This document shows, one piece after another, positions 1 to 9,500 of a stretch of DNA of 64,000 bases. The stretch is from Desulfobaculum xiamenense. Its GTDB lineage: Bacteria; Desulfobacterota; Desulfovibrionia; Desulfovibrionales; Desulfovibrionaceae. The DNA is taken from NCBI RefSeq assembly GCF_011927665.1, contig NZ_JAATJA010000003.1, positions 62,001 through 126,000 of the forward strand. Reading direction: 5' to 3'. The translations under genes were made by a program, and so were the position numbers. Position 1 is the first letter of the stretch; each line of letters begins with the position of its first letter. The notes beneath the pieces were generated by a model that was given only the letters and a program-made list of their open reading frames with translations, did no database searches and was not told the DNA's origin.

Positions 1-41
1 GGTGGATTCAGGACGATTCCGGCGCATGGCGGCAAAAGTAG
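1..41 (+). CDS. possible 3' tail of an upstream gene (partial)
   Basis: The third forward frame reads WIQDDSGAWRQK and stops at 39-41, which looks like a protein C-terminus with GC-rich third positions. The second forward frame is also open, to a stop at 98-100 that would overlap the next start as ATGA, but its third positions are AT-rich for this genome. I prefer the first reading, weakly. Too little is present to name a family. Confidence 0.3.
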   Translation, partial: WIQDDSGAWRQK

Positions 42-96
42 CCAACGTGGCTGAAACACCGCCGCCCACAGCGGCACAAGCCAAAGGAGAACCGCG

Positions 97-366
97 ATGA
101 CAGTGACGGCAGCGGCACTTGAGGCCAAGATACGCGAAATGTACCCGGAACTGGACAGCCATTCCCTTGATGTCAACGTCATGGCCGACGCCGCCACTGG
201 CGACTGGCTGGTGACCATCGACAAAGGCGGCACGACATTAAGTACCCGCATCACGGACGCGGACGCGCGGGAATGTCTGGAGGGCGTCAAGTGCGTCCAC
301 CTCGGCGTGCAGATCGGCACATTCATCAAAAACTACTGCCTTGGGGGCGGTGCCTGCATCACCTAG
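97..366 (+). CDS. small hypothetical protein (89 aa)
   Basis: I do not recognise this family. It is an acidic, soluble-looking 89-residue protein with no signal peptide and no membrane segment. The C-terminal third carries three cysteines (in EGVKCVHLG, KNYCLGG and GGACIT), which could bind a metal or be redox-active, but no known motif is evident. The start ATG is preceded by AAAGGAGA with good spacing. The gene is followed closely by a strong hairpin terminator, so it is probably the last gene of a unit entering from the left. Alternative starts are unlikely because the ribosome site fits this ATG. Confidence 0.7.
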   Translation: MTVTAAALEAKIREMYPELDSHSLDVNVMADAATGDWLVTIDKGGTTLSTRITDADARECLEGVKCVHLGVQIGTFIKNYCLGGGACIT

Positions 367-400
367 GGCTTGCCAATGCATGACGGGAACTTATCCTGTT

Positions 401-430
401 GGGCGGGGTGACAGCATCCCCGCCCTTTTT
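401..430 (+). terminator. rho-independent terminator
   Basis: A GGGCGGGG / TCCCCGCCC stem is followed by a run of five T (426-430). It lies 35 bp downstream of the small hypothetical gene and insulates the M16 protease gene. Confidence 0.8.
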
Positions 431-553
431 CGCGTGCCATCCGGTCCGTTTGCAGGTACACACGTCATGCGACCATCCGGTACGCGCACCCGTCCCACAC
501 ATGCGGCCCACGCTGAAGCGGACGGAAACCCAAGGAGATTTCAGGAGTGACAG

Positions 554-3187
554 ATGCTTCGCAAACTTGTTCTGCTCATCGGGGCGCTGTGCATGAGCGC
601 ATCGCTTAACGCCGCACCGACGGCTTTCGCGCAGACCGGCCCGGCACTCTCGGTTCTGCCCAACGGTCTCAAGGTCCTCGTCCAGCGCGACACGCGCTTC
701 CCGCTGGTGTCGCTGCGCCTGTACGTGCACGCCGGTTCCGCCTTCGAGCAGCCGGAACAGGCGGGCATAAGCCACCTGCTGGAGCACATGGTCTTCAAGG
801 GCTCCGAACACCGCGCAGCGGGACAGGTGGCCGAGGACGTCGAAGGCGCGGGCGGCTACCTGAACGCCTCCACCAGCTTCGACTACACCGTCTACAAGAT
901 CGACGTCCCGGCCGAGCGCATCGAGCTTGGCCTCGACGTTCTTAAGGATATGACCTTCGGCGCATCCATCGACCCCGAGGAGCTGGAGCGAGAGAAGAAG
1001 GTCGTCCTCGCCGAACTGGAGCGCGGCGAGGACTCGCCCACAAGCCGCCTGTTCCAGTCCATCCAACCGATGCTGTGGAAGGGCACGCCCTACGCGTGGC
1101 CCATCATCGGCTACCGTGACACCGTGTCCGCCATCACCCGCGACAACATCCGCAACTACGTGGCCCGCCACTACCAGCCGCAGTCCATGCTGGCCGTGGT
1201 CTGCGGCGACGTGAATGAAGCCGACGCCCTCGCCCTCGTGGAAAAATACTTCGGCGAGCTGCGAAACGACGTGACCATCACGCCCAAACAGCCCCTGCCG
1301 CTGCCGGAAAACGGCGGTCCGCGCTACGCCGTGGCCAAGGGTCCGTGGAACAAGGCCTACGTTGCGCTGGCCTTCCCCCTGCCAAGCCTGCATTCCGACG
1401 ACGTGCCCGGCCTCGACCTGTTGAGCCACATGCTCGGCGGCGACGACACCTCGCGCCTGTACCGCCGCTTCAAATACGAGCTCGGCCTCGTGGACAGCAT
1501 CTCCGCTTTCAGCATGACGCTCGATCAGGCCGGGATGCTCTACGTGTCCGCCGTGCTCGACGCCGACAAGCTCGAAAAGTTCTGGACCGAACTCCACGCC
1601 ACGCTGGCCGCCCTCGGCGCAGACAGCTTCACGGACGGCGAACTGCGCCGCGCCCGCCTGAATCTGGAGGACTCGCTGTACTCCTCCAAGGAGACCATCG
1701 GTGGGCTGACCTCCAAAATCGGCTACTTCCAGTTCTTCGAAAACGGCGTTGACGCCGAGGACCGCTACATCTCGCGCATGGAGGCCGTGGACCGCGCCGA
1801 GCTCGGGCGGCTCATCGCCACCTACATCTCCCCCGAATCCATGTGCGTGGCCGTGCAGTTGCCCGACAACGGCGACGAGCCGCAAAAGGTCGAGGCCTCC
1901 CTCGCCGCTGCCGTGAACAAGGCGTGGCCGGGAACGACCGCCAAGCGCCACGCCGATGCGGCTGGCAGCCGTGGCGACACCGAGACCATCGACCTCGGCA
2001 ACGGCCACAGCGTCATCCTCCAGCCTGACGGCACGCTACCCTACACGTCCATCACGCTGGTCTACGGCGGCGGTGACGCGCTACTGTTCCCGGACGAGCA
2101 GGGACTGGCCGCGCTGACCGCCAATGCGCTGACCAAGGGCGCGGGCAACCTCTCAGCCCCGCAGTACGAAGACTTCCTGTCCGACAGGGCGGCTGGCATC
2201 TCGGCCTCGGTGGGCCGCGACATGTTCGCCGTCTCCGCACGCTATCCCTCGCGCTTCGAGTCCGACATGCTCGGTCTGTTCGCCAACACGCTCAACGCGC
2301 CGACCTTCGCCGACGAGGAAGTGGACCGCGCCCGCACCGAACAGGTCGCAGGCATCCGCGCCAGCGAAGACCAGCCGCTGGGGCTGGCCTTCCGCCGCAT
2401 GTTCCCCTTCCTGTTCACCGGTAGCGGCTACGGCTATCTGCATGAAGGCCTTCCCGAGGAACTGTCCCGCTTCGGTGCGAAGGAAGTGAAGGACTTCTGG
2501 AGCCGCCAGGCCCGTCAGCGCTGGACGCTGTGCGTCTGCGGCAGCTTCGACCGCGAGGCCATCCTCGCCCTTGCGAACGACATCGCCGCAAAGGGCAAGG
2601 CCGAGCCGTTCGTCTTCCCCACGCCGGAATGGAACGCGGACAGGCAGCTGGAGTTGAAACTGGCCGAACGCAACCAGTCGCACATCATCGTGGTCTTCCC
2701 GGTGCCGGGTTCGGACAGCGCCGAGACGGCAGGGCTGGACCTGCTGCGCCAGACACTGGCCGGGCAGGGCGGCCTGCTCTTCCGCGAACTGCGCGACAGG
2801 CAGGGGCTTGGCTACACGGTCACGGCCTTCCTGTGGCAGGCTCCGAACACTGGTCTCATGGCCTTCTACATCGGCACCTATCCGGACAAGATGGAGCAGG
2901 CCATGCAGGGATTCCGCGACACCGTCGCCGCCCTGCACGCCGACACCCTCCCCGCCGACGTCGTTGACCGCGCCCGCAACCTGCTGCACGGCGACTACTA
3001 CCGCGAGCACCAGAGCCTGTCCTCTCGCTCGCGCGAGGCTGCGTGGCAGAGCATTCGCGGTTACGCACTCGACCACAACCGCAAGCTCATCGACGAGGCT
3101 CAGACCATCACGCCCGAGGCGCTGCGCGAACTGTCCCAAAAGTACCTCGACTGGGACCGCGCCTACGTCATCACCGTCGAACCCTGA
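554..3187 (+). CDS. M16 family zinc metallopeptidase, secreted (877 aa)
   Basis: This is a two-module pitrilysin/insulinase-type protease of the M16 family. Residues 1-26 form a signal peptide ending near TAFA, so the protein is probably periplasmic. The inverted zinc motif HLLEH lies at residues 74-78 (His74, Glu77, His78), with the third ligand expected at Glu154 in the VLAELERGED segment. The second half (about 480-870) repeats the M16 fold without the zinc motif, as expected for an inactive partner domain; it contains the R/Y-type segment FRELRDRQGLGYTV. Length fits fused M16A/B peptidases. Likely role is degradation of peptides in the envelope. It appears monocistronic, between terminators at 401-430 and 3214-3244. 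Confidence 0.93.
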   Translation: MLRKLVLLIGALCMSASLNAAPTAFAQTGPALSVLPNGLKVLVQRDTRFPLVSLRLYVHAGSAFEQPEQAGISHLLEHMVFKGSEHRAAGQVAEDVEGAGGYLNASTSFDYTVYKIDVPAERIELGLDVLKDMTFGASIDPEELEREKKVVLAELERGEDSPTSRLFQSIQPMLWKGTPYAWPIIGYRDTVSAITRDNIRNYVARHYQPQSMLAVVCGDVNEADALALVEKYFGELRNDVTITPKQPLPLPENGGPRYAVAKGPWNKAYVALAFPLPSLHSDDVPGLDLLSHMLGGDDTSRLYRRFKYELGLVDSISAFSMTLDQAGMLYVSAVLDADKLEKFWTELHATLAALGADSFTDGELRRARLNLEDSLYSSKETIGGLTSKIGYFQFFENGVDAEDRYISRMEAVDRAELGRLIATYISPESMCVAVQLPDNGDEPQKVEASLAAAVNKAWPGTTAKRHADAAGSRGDTETIDLGNGHSVILQPDGTLPYTSITLVYGGGDALLFPDEQGLAALTANALTKGAGNLSAPQYEDFLSDRAAGISASVGRDMFAVSARYPSRFESDMLGLFANTLNAPTFADEEVDRARTEQVAGIRASEDQPLGLAFRRMFPFLFTGSGYGYLHEGLPEELSRFGAKEVKDFWSRQARQRWTLCVCGSFDREAILALANDIAAKGKAEPFVFPTPEWNADRQLELKLAERNQSHIIVVFPVPGSDSAETAGLDLLRQTLAGQGGLLFRELRDRQGLGYTVTAFLWQAPNTGLMAFYIGTYPDKMEQAMQGFRDTVAALHADTLPADVVDRARNLLHGDYYREHQSLSSRSREAAWQSIRGYALDHNRKLIDEAQTITPEALRELSQKYLDWDRAYVITVEP

Positions 3188-3213
3188 CCAAGCCCCGTCG
3201 CATCCTGAAAACA

Positions 3214-3244
3214 GCAAAGCCCCCGGATATTCCGGGGGCTTTGC
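3214..3244 (+). terminator. rho-independent terminator of the M16 gene
   Basis: Stem GCCCCCGGA / TCCGGGGGC with a three-base loop, flanked by AAA and TTT, 27 bp after the protease stop. Confidence 0.8.
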
Positions 3245-3278
3245 CATTTCGCGAAACACCGAAGCATCGCGCAACGAA

Positions 3279-3312
3279 AAGGGCCGGACCGCCAATGGCG
3301 ATCCGGCCCCGT
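3279..3312 (-). terminator. terminator of the sugar-nucleotide gene pair
   Basis: Inverted repeat GGGCCGGA...TCCGGCCC with inner GGCG/CGCC pairs, followed on the minus strand by TTTTCG. It lies 24 bp past the aminotransferase stop. Confidence 0.75.
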
Positions 3313-3335
3313 CGAAGCATCTGTCTGCGCGGCGC

Positions 3336-4496
3336 TTAGCTCACCGCGTCGCGGATGACGTTGCAGATCTCCACGATCTGCGCGTCCTCCAGATAGGGAT
3401 GCATGGGCAGGCTGAAGATGCGGCTTGCGCTGTCCTCGGTGACGGGCATGTCGCCCTCACGGTAGCCGAGGGAAGCGAAGGCCTTCTGCTGGTGCAGGGG
3501 CAGCGGGTAGTAGATCATGGACGGAATGTCCGCCTCGCGCAGGGCCTTCTGGATGAGGTTGCGATCCTCAGCCAGCAGGGAGTACTGCGCCCACGCGCTG
3601 GTGCAGTGTTCGGGCACCGTGGGGGTGACCAAACCGGGCACACCGGCCAGAAGCTCGGTGTAGCGATCGGCAACGCGCTGGCGCTCGGCAAGCTCGCCGG
3701 GGAAGATGGGCAGCTTGGCGAGGAGCACGGCGGCCTGGATGGAATCGAGGCGGCCGTTGATGCCCACGCGCACGTTCTCGTAACGGTTTTCGCCCATGCC
3801 GTGGATCATGATGGAGCGCATGAGGCTGGCCATCTGATCGTCATCGGTGAACACCGCGCCGCCGTCGCCGTAGCCGCCGAGCGGCTTGGCCGGGAAGAAG
3901 CTGGTGGCCGCGACGTGGCCGAGGGAGCCGGTGCGGCGGCCCTTGTAGGTCGCGCCGAAGCTCTGCGCGCCGTCCTCCAGCACGAACATGCCGTGCTTCT
4001 GGGCCAGATCCATGATGGCGTCGTAGTCGGCGGGAATGCCGAACAGGTCCACAGGGATGATGCCACGGGGAGTGAGGTCCTTGGCGCAGCGAGGCAGGCG
4101 GCAGCCTGCGGTCTCGCCGGTCTTGAGGGCCATGATCGCGCGGCGCAGGGCGTCCACGTCGATGTTGAAGGTCACGGGGTCGATGTCCACGAAGATCGGG
4201 GTTGCGCCGGTGAGGGCGATGACCTCGGCGGTGGCCACGAAGGTGAACGGCGTGGTGAACACGGCGTCGCCGGGGCCTACGCCATGCGCCATGAGCGCCA
4301 GCAGCAGGGCGTCCGTGCCGCTGGAGCAGCTGATGGCGTGCTTCACGCCCGCGAACTCCGCAAGCTTCGCGTCAAGCTCGTGCACCTCGGGGCCCATGAT
4401 GTACTGGCCGTGTTCGAGCACGTCGATGATGCGCTTCTTGATGTCATTCTCGATGTGGCGGTACTGGGTCTTGAGGTCGATGAAAGGCATTTTCAT
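3336..4496 (-). CDS. wbpE: DegT/DnrJ/EryC1 family PLP aminotransferase, WbpE-like
   Basis: A sugar-nucleotide aminotransferase of the DegT/DnrJ/EryC1/StrS class. It probably converts the 3-keto group of a UDP-hexuronic acid to an amine using PLP and glutamate. Seen: the N-terminal [11 protein letters not shown], the cofactor-phosphate loop [11 protein letters not shown], and the PLP-lysine region [18 protein letters not shown] (Lys in PAKPLGG). The 386-residue length is typical. The start overlaps the end of the upstream oxidoreductase/acetyltransferase gene by four bases (ATGA), implying translational coupling. With that partner it matches the WbpB/WbpE/WbpD steps of UDP-GlcNAc(3NAc)A synthesis known from Pseudomonas. 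Substrate is inferred from neighbours, so the symbol is provisional. Confidence 0.85.
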   Translation of the reverse strand: MKMPFIDLKTQYRHIENDIKKRIIDVLEHGQYIMGPEVHELDAKLAEFAGVKHAISCSSGTDALLLALMAHGVGPGDAVFTTPFTFVATAEVIALTGATPIFVDIDPVTFNIDVDALRRAIMALKTGETAGCRLPRCAKDLTPRGIIPVDLFGIPADYDAIMDLAQKHGMFVLEDGAQSFGATYKGRRTGSLGHVAATSFFPAKPLGGYGDGGAVFTDDDQMASLMRSIMIHGMGENRYENVRVGINGRLDSIQAAVLLAKLPIFPGELAERQRVADRYTELLAGVPGLVTPTVPEHCTSAWAQYSLLAEDRNLIQKALREADIPSMIYYPLPLHQQKAFASLGYREGDMPVTEDSASRIFSLPMHPYLEDAQIVEICNVIRDAVS

Positions 4497-6121
4497 TGTG
4501 TATCTCCGTATGGACCGCGGAGTGCCGCGGAGTTTTCCGAATCCTGTTGCAGAGCCGACAGCCCCGCCCCGTTGCGCCGATGGCGCGTTCCGCAGGCGGA
4601 ACAGGTCAGCGAATCGTCAAGTCGTTCGCCGCAGGCGCACATCCAGCCCGCCTGCCGCGCGGGGTTGCCCATGACCAGCGCGTGATCCGGCACGCTGTGC
4701 GTCACCACCGCCCCAGCTCCCACGAAAGCGTGGCGGCCGATGGTCACCCCGCAGACGATGGTGCAGTTGGCCCCAAGCGTTGCGCCACGACGGACCAGCG
4801 TCTCGCGCACCTCGTGCATGCGCGGCACGTGGCTGCGCGGATTGAACACGTTGGTGAAGACCATGGACGGTCCGCAGAACACGTCGTCCTCCAGGGTCAC
4901 GCCCCGGTACACGGACACGTTGTTCTGAATCTTGCAGCCGTTGCCGATGCGCACGTCGGGCCCGAGGCACACGTTCTGCCCTATGCGGCATCCCGCGCCG
5001 ATCTCGGTCCCCGTCATCACGTGCGAAAAATGCCAGACCACCGTTCCGGAACCGATGTGTGCGCCATCGTCCACGTAGGCGCTCTCATGCACGGTGGCGC
5101 TTGGAGCCACGCCGCTGCGCCTATGCGCTGCACCCTTGGCGGGGCCGGATTCGAGCGAACGCTGGGCCTCGTTGAGCACACGCAGCACGCGCACGCCCTC
5201 GTCGCCGTCCGTACGGGGCCGCGCGCCCTGTGCGATGCAATCGAGAAAATGCAGGCACTCCCGACGAAGCGGCTCGGCCTCGGCCACCGGCTCGTACACC
5301 GGCTCGGCGCGGGTGGGCACGGGCATGTGCCCCTCCCAGTCGATGCGGTGCGGATACAGCGCCAATTTCTCGGACCACGGGCGCGTATCGTCGAACACGG
5401 CCATGGCGCGCTCGCCCACCACCACAAGGCGCTGCTCCTTGAACGGATGCAGCCACGACACGAACACGTGCGCCTTGAGTCCGGACGGAAAATCAAGATG
5501 CGTCACCGTCACGTCCGCGATGCGCCGGTGCAGGTAGTTGCCGCCCACGGCCATCACGTTCTCCGGCTCCTCGCCCGCGAGGGCCAGAATCATGGAGATG
5601 TCGTGCGGCGCAAAGGACCACAGCGAATTCTCCTCGCGCCGGATCTTGCCCAGATTCAAACGGCGCGAATAGATGTAGTTGATGCGCCCCAGCGCACCGG
5701 CGTCCACCAGTTCGGCCAGCCGTTCGAAGGCAGGATGGTAGCGCAAAAGATGCCCCACCATGAGCACCAGCCCGCGCTCCTGCGCCAGTCCGGCAAGCTC
5801 GCGCCCCTCGTCGGCATCGAGGGCCAGCGGTTTTTCAACGAACACGTGCCGCCCGGCAAGGAGCGCCTCGCGGGCCTGCGTGAAATGCATCTCCGCCGGG
5901 GTGGCAAGCACCACGCCGCGTACGGCCTCGTCGGCCAGCACACCGCTTAAGGACACGCCCGTGGGCACGCCGGGGGCGGACTCGCGAAACAGCCGCAGCA
6001 CTTCCTCGTCCCGGTCGCACACGCGCACGAGCGCACCGAGTTCGCGGAAGTTGCGCACGAGGTTACGGCCCCAGTATCCGGAGCCGACCACCGCCACGCC
6101 GGGCCGTTTCGTCACGCCCAT
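4493..6121 (-). CDS. fused Gfo/Idh/MocA oxidoreductase and hexapeptide acetyltransferase (WbpB-WbpD-like)
   Basis: A single 542-residue protein joins two enzymes. Residues about 8-325 are a Gfo/Idh/MocA NAD-dependent dehydrogenase: Rossmann loop GSGYWGRN, then EKPLALD, and a C-terminal domain matching WbpB/WlbA, which oxidises C3 of UDP-GlcNAcA. Residues about 335-510 are a left-handed beta-helix acyltransferase with hexapeptide repeats, ending in [11 protein letters not shown], as in WbpD N-acetyltransferases. A short C-terminal tail has CAC and CSAC, possibly a zinc knuckle. Start chosen at an ATG five bases after GGAGG. It overlaps the aminotransferase start by four bases. The dehydrogenase and acetyltransferase act before and after that aminotransferase, so the fusion brackets the middle step. 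Exact substrate is inferred. Confidence 0.88.
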   Translation of the reverse strand: MGVTKRPGVAVVGSGYWGRNLVRNFRELGALVRVCDRDEEVLRLFRESAPGVPTGVSLSGVLADEAVRGVVLATPAEMHFTQAREALLAGRHVFVEKPLALDADEGRELAGLAQERGLVLMVGHLLRYHPAFERLAELVDAGALGRINYIYSRRLNLGKIRREENSLWSFAPHDISMILALAGEEPENVMAVGGNYLHRRIADVTVTHLDFPSGLKAHVFVSWLHPFKEQRLVVVGERAMAVFDDTRPWSEKLALYPHRIDWEGHMPVPTRAEPVYEPVAEAEPLRRECLHFLDCIAQGARPRTDGDEGVRVLRVLNEAQRSLESGPAKGAAHRRSGVAPSATVHESAYVDDGAHIGSGTVVWHFSHVMTGTEIGAGCRIGQNVCLGPDVRIGNGCKIQNNVSVYRGVTLEDDVFCGPSMVFTNVFNPRSHVPRMHEVRETLVRRGATLGANCTIVCGVTIGRHAFVGAGAVVTHSVPDHALVMGNPARQAGWMCACGERLDDSLTCSACGTRHRRNGAGLSALQQDSENSAALRGPYGDTQ

Positions 6122-6592
6122 GCAGCCTCCTTCGGGAGGATGTCAGCCTCCCACGGTTGCCCCGCTCGCCAGCGACCATCCGTCGCGGCAGGCGCATCCG
6201 CCATGCGTGTCCGCCGCGCCGCCAACGCCACAACGGCGGAGGCAACGCACCGGAAATCATAGCAGAATGACCGCGCATCCGGGAAGGGCTGAAATGCCTT
6301 CTTCCGCCCCCAATCGCACGAGGCACGCGCATGGCGCGGCATTCGGCACGGGACACGGGGCATACCGCTCTGTCTTCCGTCCACGGCTCCCGCATGTCAA
6401 CCCCCTTTGCATCGGCCTGCGCACGCAGCCGCTTGCCATTCAAGGACTGTTTGCGCGCCAGCGCCCGCAAAACGCCGCATTTCAGCACCCATTGGACCGC
6501 GACGATGAAGGGCCTCCCGCAGCGGAAATCCGCCGCGAAAGGCCCTCGTCACGCCGCGCTCGCATATGCGACGCGGCTTCGGAAGTCACAAG
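6122..6592. other. 471-bp intergenic region between two minus-strand genes
   Basis: It holds the terminator of the RTX gene at its right end and the promoter region of the sugar-nucleotide pair at its left. A TATGAT minus-strand -10-like box lies at 6256-6261, but its -35 is poor. TTGACA also occurs on the minus strand at 6395-6400 without a good -10. I see no convincing gene or RNA structure in the rest. Confidence 0.5.
6507..6548 (-). terminator. terminator of the RTX gene
   Basis: Long inverted repeat with outer arms GAGGGCCT / AGGCCCTTC and inner CGGCGGA / TCCGCTG-type pairing, 45 bp beyond the RTX stop on the minus strand. The T-tract is weak, so efficiency is uncertain. Confidence 0.6.
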
Positions 6593-9500
6593 CTAAACGA
6601 TTACAATACAGGTTTCGTCCACCTCGCTCGACGAGTCGAAGGCCGCCACCTCGTACCACGTGTTTCCGGTGTCGTCGCCATCGGAGTCGAAGTAGAGATC
6701 GCCATTGTGGGCGTCGTAGATGAACACCGCGCCGTCCACGCCCACGTTGTCGCCAGCGGTGTAATCCGTGGAACGCACGAAGCGCGCGGCGTCGAGCTTT
6801 CCGGCCGCAAGTCCGCCAAAGGCCGAACCGAGGAAGGCGAGCGTATCCACCCCGCAGTAGAAGTTCGAGATGTGGTCCATGCCGTGGGATGGATCGCCGA
6901 AGTAGACGGTGTCGCTGCCCTCGCCCACGTCGATGCTGTCATAGCCGTCGCCGCCGGAAAGGAAGTCGTTGCCGCTGCCGCCGGAGATGGTCTCGTCCGC
7001 CGCCGCGCCGAGGATGGTGTCCGCATAGTCCGATCCGATCACCTTCTCCACGTTGCGCACCACGTCCACGCCCGCTCCGCCGGTGTTCTGCGCCCCGGTG
7101 TTGGCGAGGTTCAGGGTGATGGACGATGTCGCGTCGTCGTAGTCCACGAGGTCGGTGCCGTCGCCGCCGTCCAGCGTATCGTCACCAAGGCCGCCCTCAA
7201 GGGTGTCGTTGCCGCTGCCACCGATCAGGGAGTCGTTGCCCGCGCCGCCGTCCAGTTCCACGGCGGTCGATCCGCCATGCATGGTGTCTCCCTGCGCCGT
7301 GCCGATGACGATTTCCACGTTGCTCACGTTGCCCGAGGCCGCACCGGTGTACAGTCCGTCGGAGAGATTCACGCTCACCGCGCCGGACAGGCCGGAAAAG
7401 TCCGCCGTGTCCGTCCCAGCGCCACCGTCGAGGGTATCCGTACCCGTGGAGGCGTACAGCGTGTCGTTGCCGTAGTTTCCAAGCAGGCTGTCGTTGCCGC
7501 CCTCACCACGGAGCACATCGTTGCCGTAGTCGCCGTCGATGGTGTCGTTGCCATCGCCACCGGACAGGGAATCATTGTAATAATCGCCCTCGATGCGGTT
7601 GGCCGCGCTGCTGCCAATCACGGTGGAATTGCCCGCATAGCCGTAGAGGTCCACGTCCTCGATGCCGGAGAGGGTATCCGTCACCCCGCCATGGACCGCC
7701 GTACCCGCGGCGAGATTCAAATTCACGGCCTCGGAGTAGCGCACGCGGTCCGTGCCCGTCCCGCCGGACAGGGAGTTGGCCCCGGCTCCGCCGTCGAGGG
7801 TGTCGTCGCCAGCGCCGCCGGACAGCGTGTCGTTACCAGCGCCGCCGTCGAGGCTGTCATTGCCGGTGTCGCCGGAGAGCACGTCGTTGCCGTCCTCGCC
7901 CCACAGGGAATCGTTGGAGCCGGACGTTCCGCCGCCGCCGACGATGCTGTCGTTGCCCGCTCCGCCCTTGAACCAGTTGCCGGACGTCCCCTGCTCGGCC
8001 TTGCCGATAAAGGTGTCCGCGTAGGACGAACCGATGATCTGCTCTATGCCGCTCAGCGTATCGTTGCCGCTCGATGTCGTGACGGACCCGGCTCCCGCGC
8101 CGCCGCCGCTCATGTCCACGCTGACCCCTGTGGTCTCCTCGATGTAGGACACGAGGTCCGTTCCGGTGTCGCCGTTGATATAGTCCGCGCCCGCGCCGCC
8201 ATAGATGGTATCGTTGTCCGCTCCCGCGTCGAGGCTGTCGTTGCCAGCGCCGCCGTAGACGGTGTCCGTACCCGCTCCTGCGGACACGGTGTCGTTGCCG
8301 TTGCCGCCGAGGATGGAGTCGTTGCCGCCAGCGCTCAAGATCTGATCATCGCCGTCGCCACCGTCGAGGGTGTCGTTGCCGTTGCCGGTGCCGAGCACGT
8401 CGCCCCCGCCAAGGCCCGAGAGCTTGCGCGACCACGTGCTGCCGCTGCTGAGGATCAGCATATCCACGCCCGAGGTGCCGATGATGCCCTCCACGCCCGA
8501 GAGCGTGGTGACGTAGCCGCCGATGGTGACGGTGATGCCGCCGCTCTGCGTGTCCTCGCTACATGTCGAGATAGCCGTGGAAACATTAGCGAAGCTCGCC
8601 CAGTCCGTACCGGAGTCACCAACGAGGGAATCCCCGGCGATGTCGGAGCCGTAGCCTTCGAGGGTGTCGTCGCCGTAGCCGCCGTAGAGCGTGTTGGATG
8701 ACGCGCTGCCGCGCAGGTAGTCGTTGCCGTAGCTGCCACGCACGTTCTCGATGTTGACGATGGTATCCGCGCCTGACGCGGCTGTGCCCGTACCGGGATT
8801 GTAGTTCGTGGAGCCGATGGTCAGCGTGTCCGAGGACAGGTTGACCACCACGGCCTCGTACGAGGCTGTGCCGCCGTAGGCGTCCATGGAATAGTCCACG
8901 GTGTCGGCCGTTGTCTGCGAGCCGCCGTCGATGGTGTCGTTACCCGCGCCGCCGAAGATGAGGTCATCGTCATCGTTGCCCCACATCGAGTCGTTCCCCG
9001 TGCCGCCGGACAGGGTGTCCGCCTCGCTTCCGCCGTCGAGATAATCGTTACCCGCATCGCCATAGAGCACATCCTGTCCGGAATACCCACCGTGGATACT
9101 GTCGTCGCTGTCACCGCCGTAGAGGGTGTCATTCCCGCCGGAGCCATCCAGCGTATCCTGCCCCGCGCCACCGCGAATCTGGTTCGCACTGCTGTTGCCG
9201 TAGAAGGTGTCTGCGTAGCTCGAACCGATGATGTTGCTGATGCCGTTCAGGGTGTCAGTCCCCTCGCCGGAGAAGGTCGCGTTGCCGGTGTCCGCGAGGT
9301 AGCCGCTCACGCCTGCGGTAGCACCGCTGAAATCCGCCCAGTCATCACCGTCGCCAAGCAGCGAGTCGTCGCCCGCGCCGCCGCGCAGGGTGTCGGCGTA
9401 GCTGGCTCCGCCCGCCGCGTTCAGCACGTCGTTACCCGATCCACCGATGAGGGAACTCGCCGAATCGGAGCGGGCCGTCAGCGTGTCGTTGCCGCTGCCG

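Noticed and set aside
359-2008. 549-codon open frame antisense to the M16 protease
   Set aside because: It mirrors the codon pattern of a strongly supported protease, lacks a ribosome site and any domain. It is a GC-rich shadow.
6566-8701. 711-codon open frame antisense to the RTX repeats
   Set aside because: Its quasi-repetitive composition simply mirrors the RTX-coding strand; no domain or start signal.
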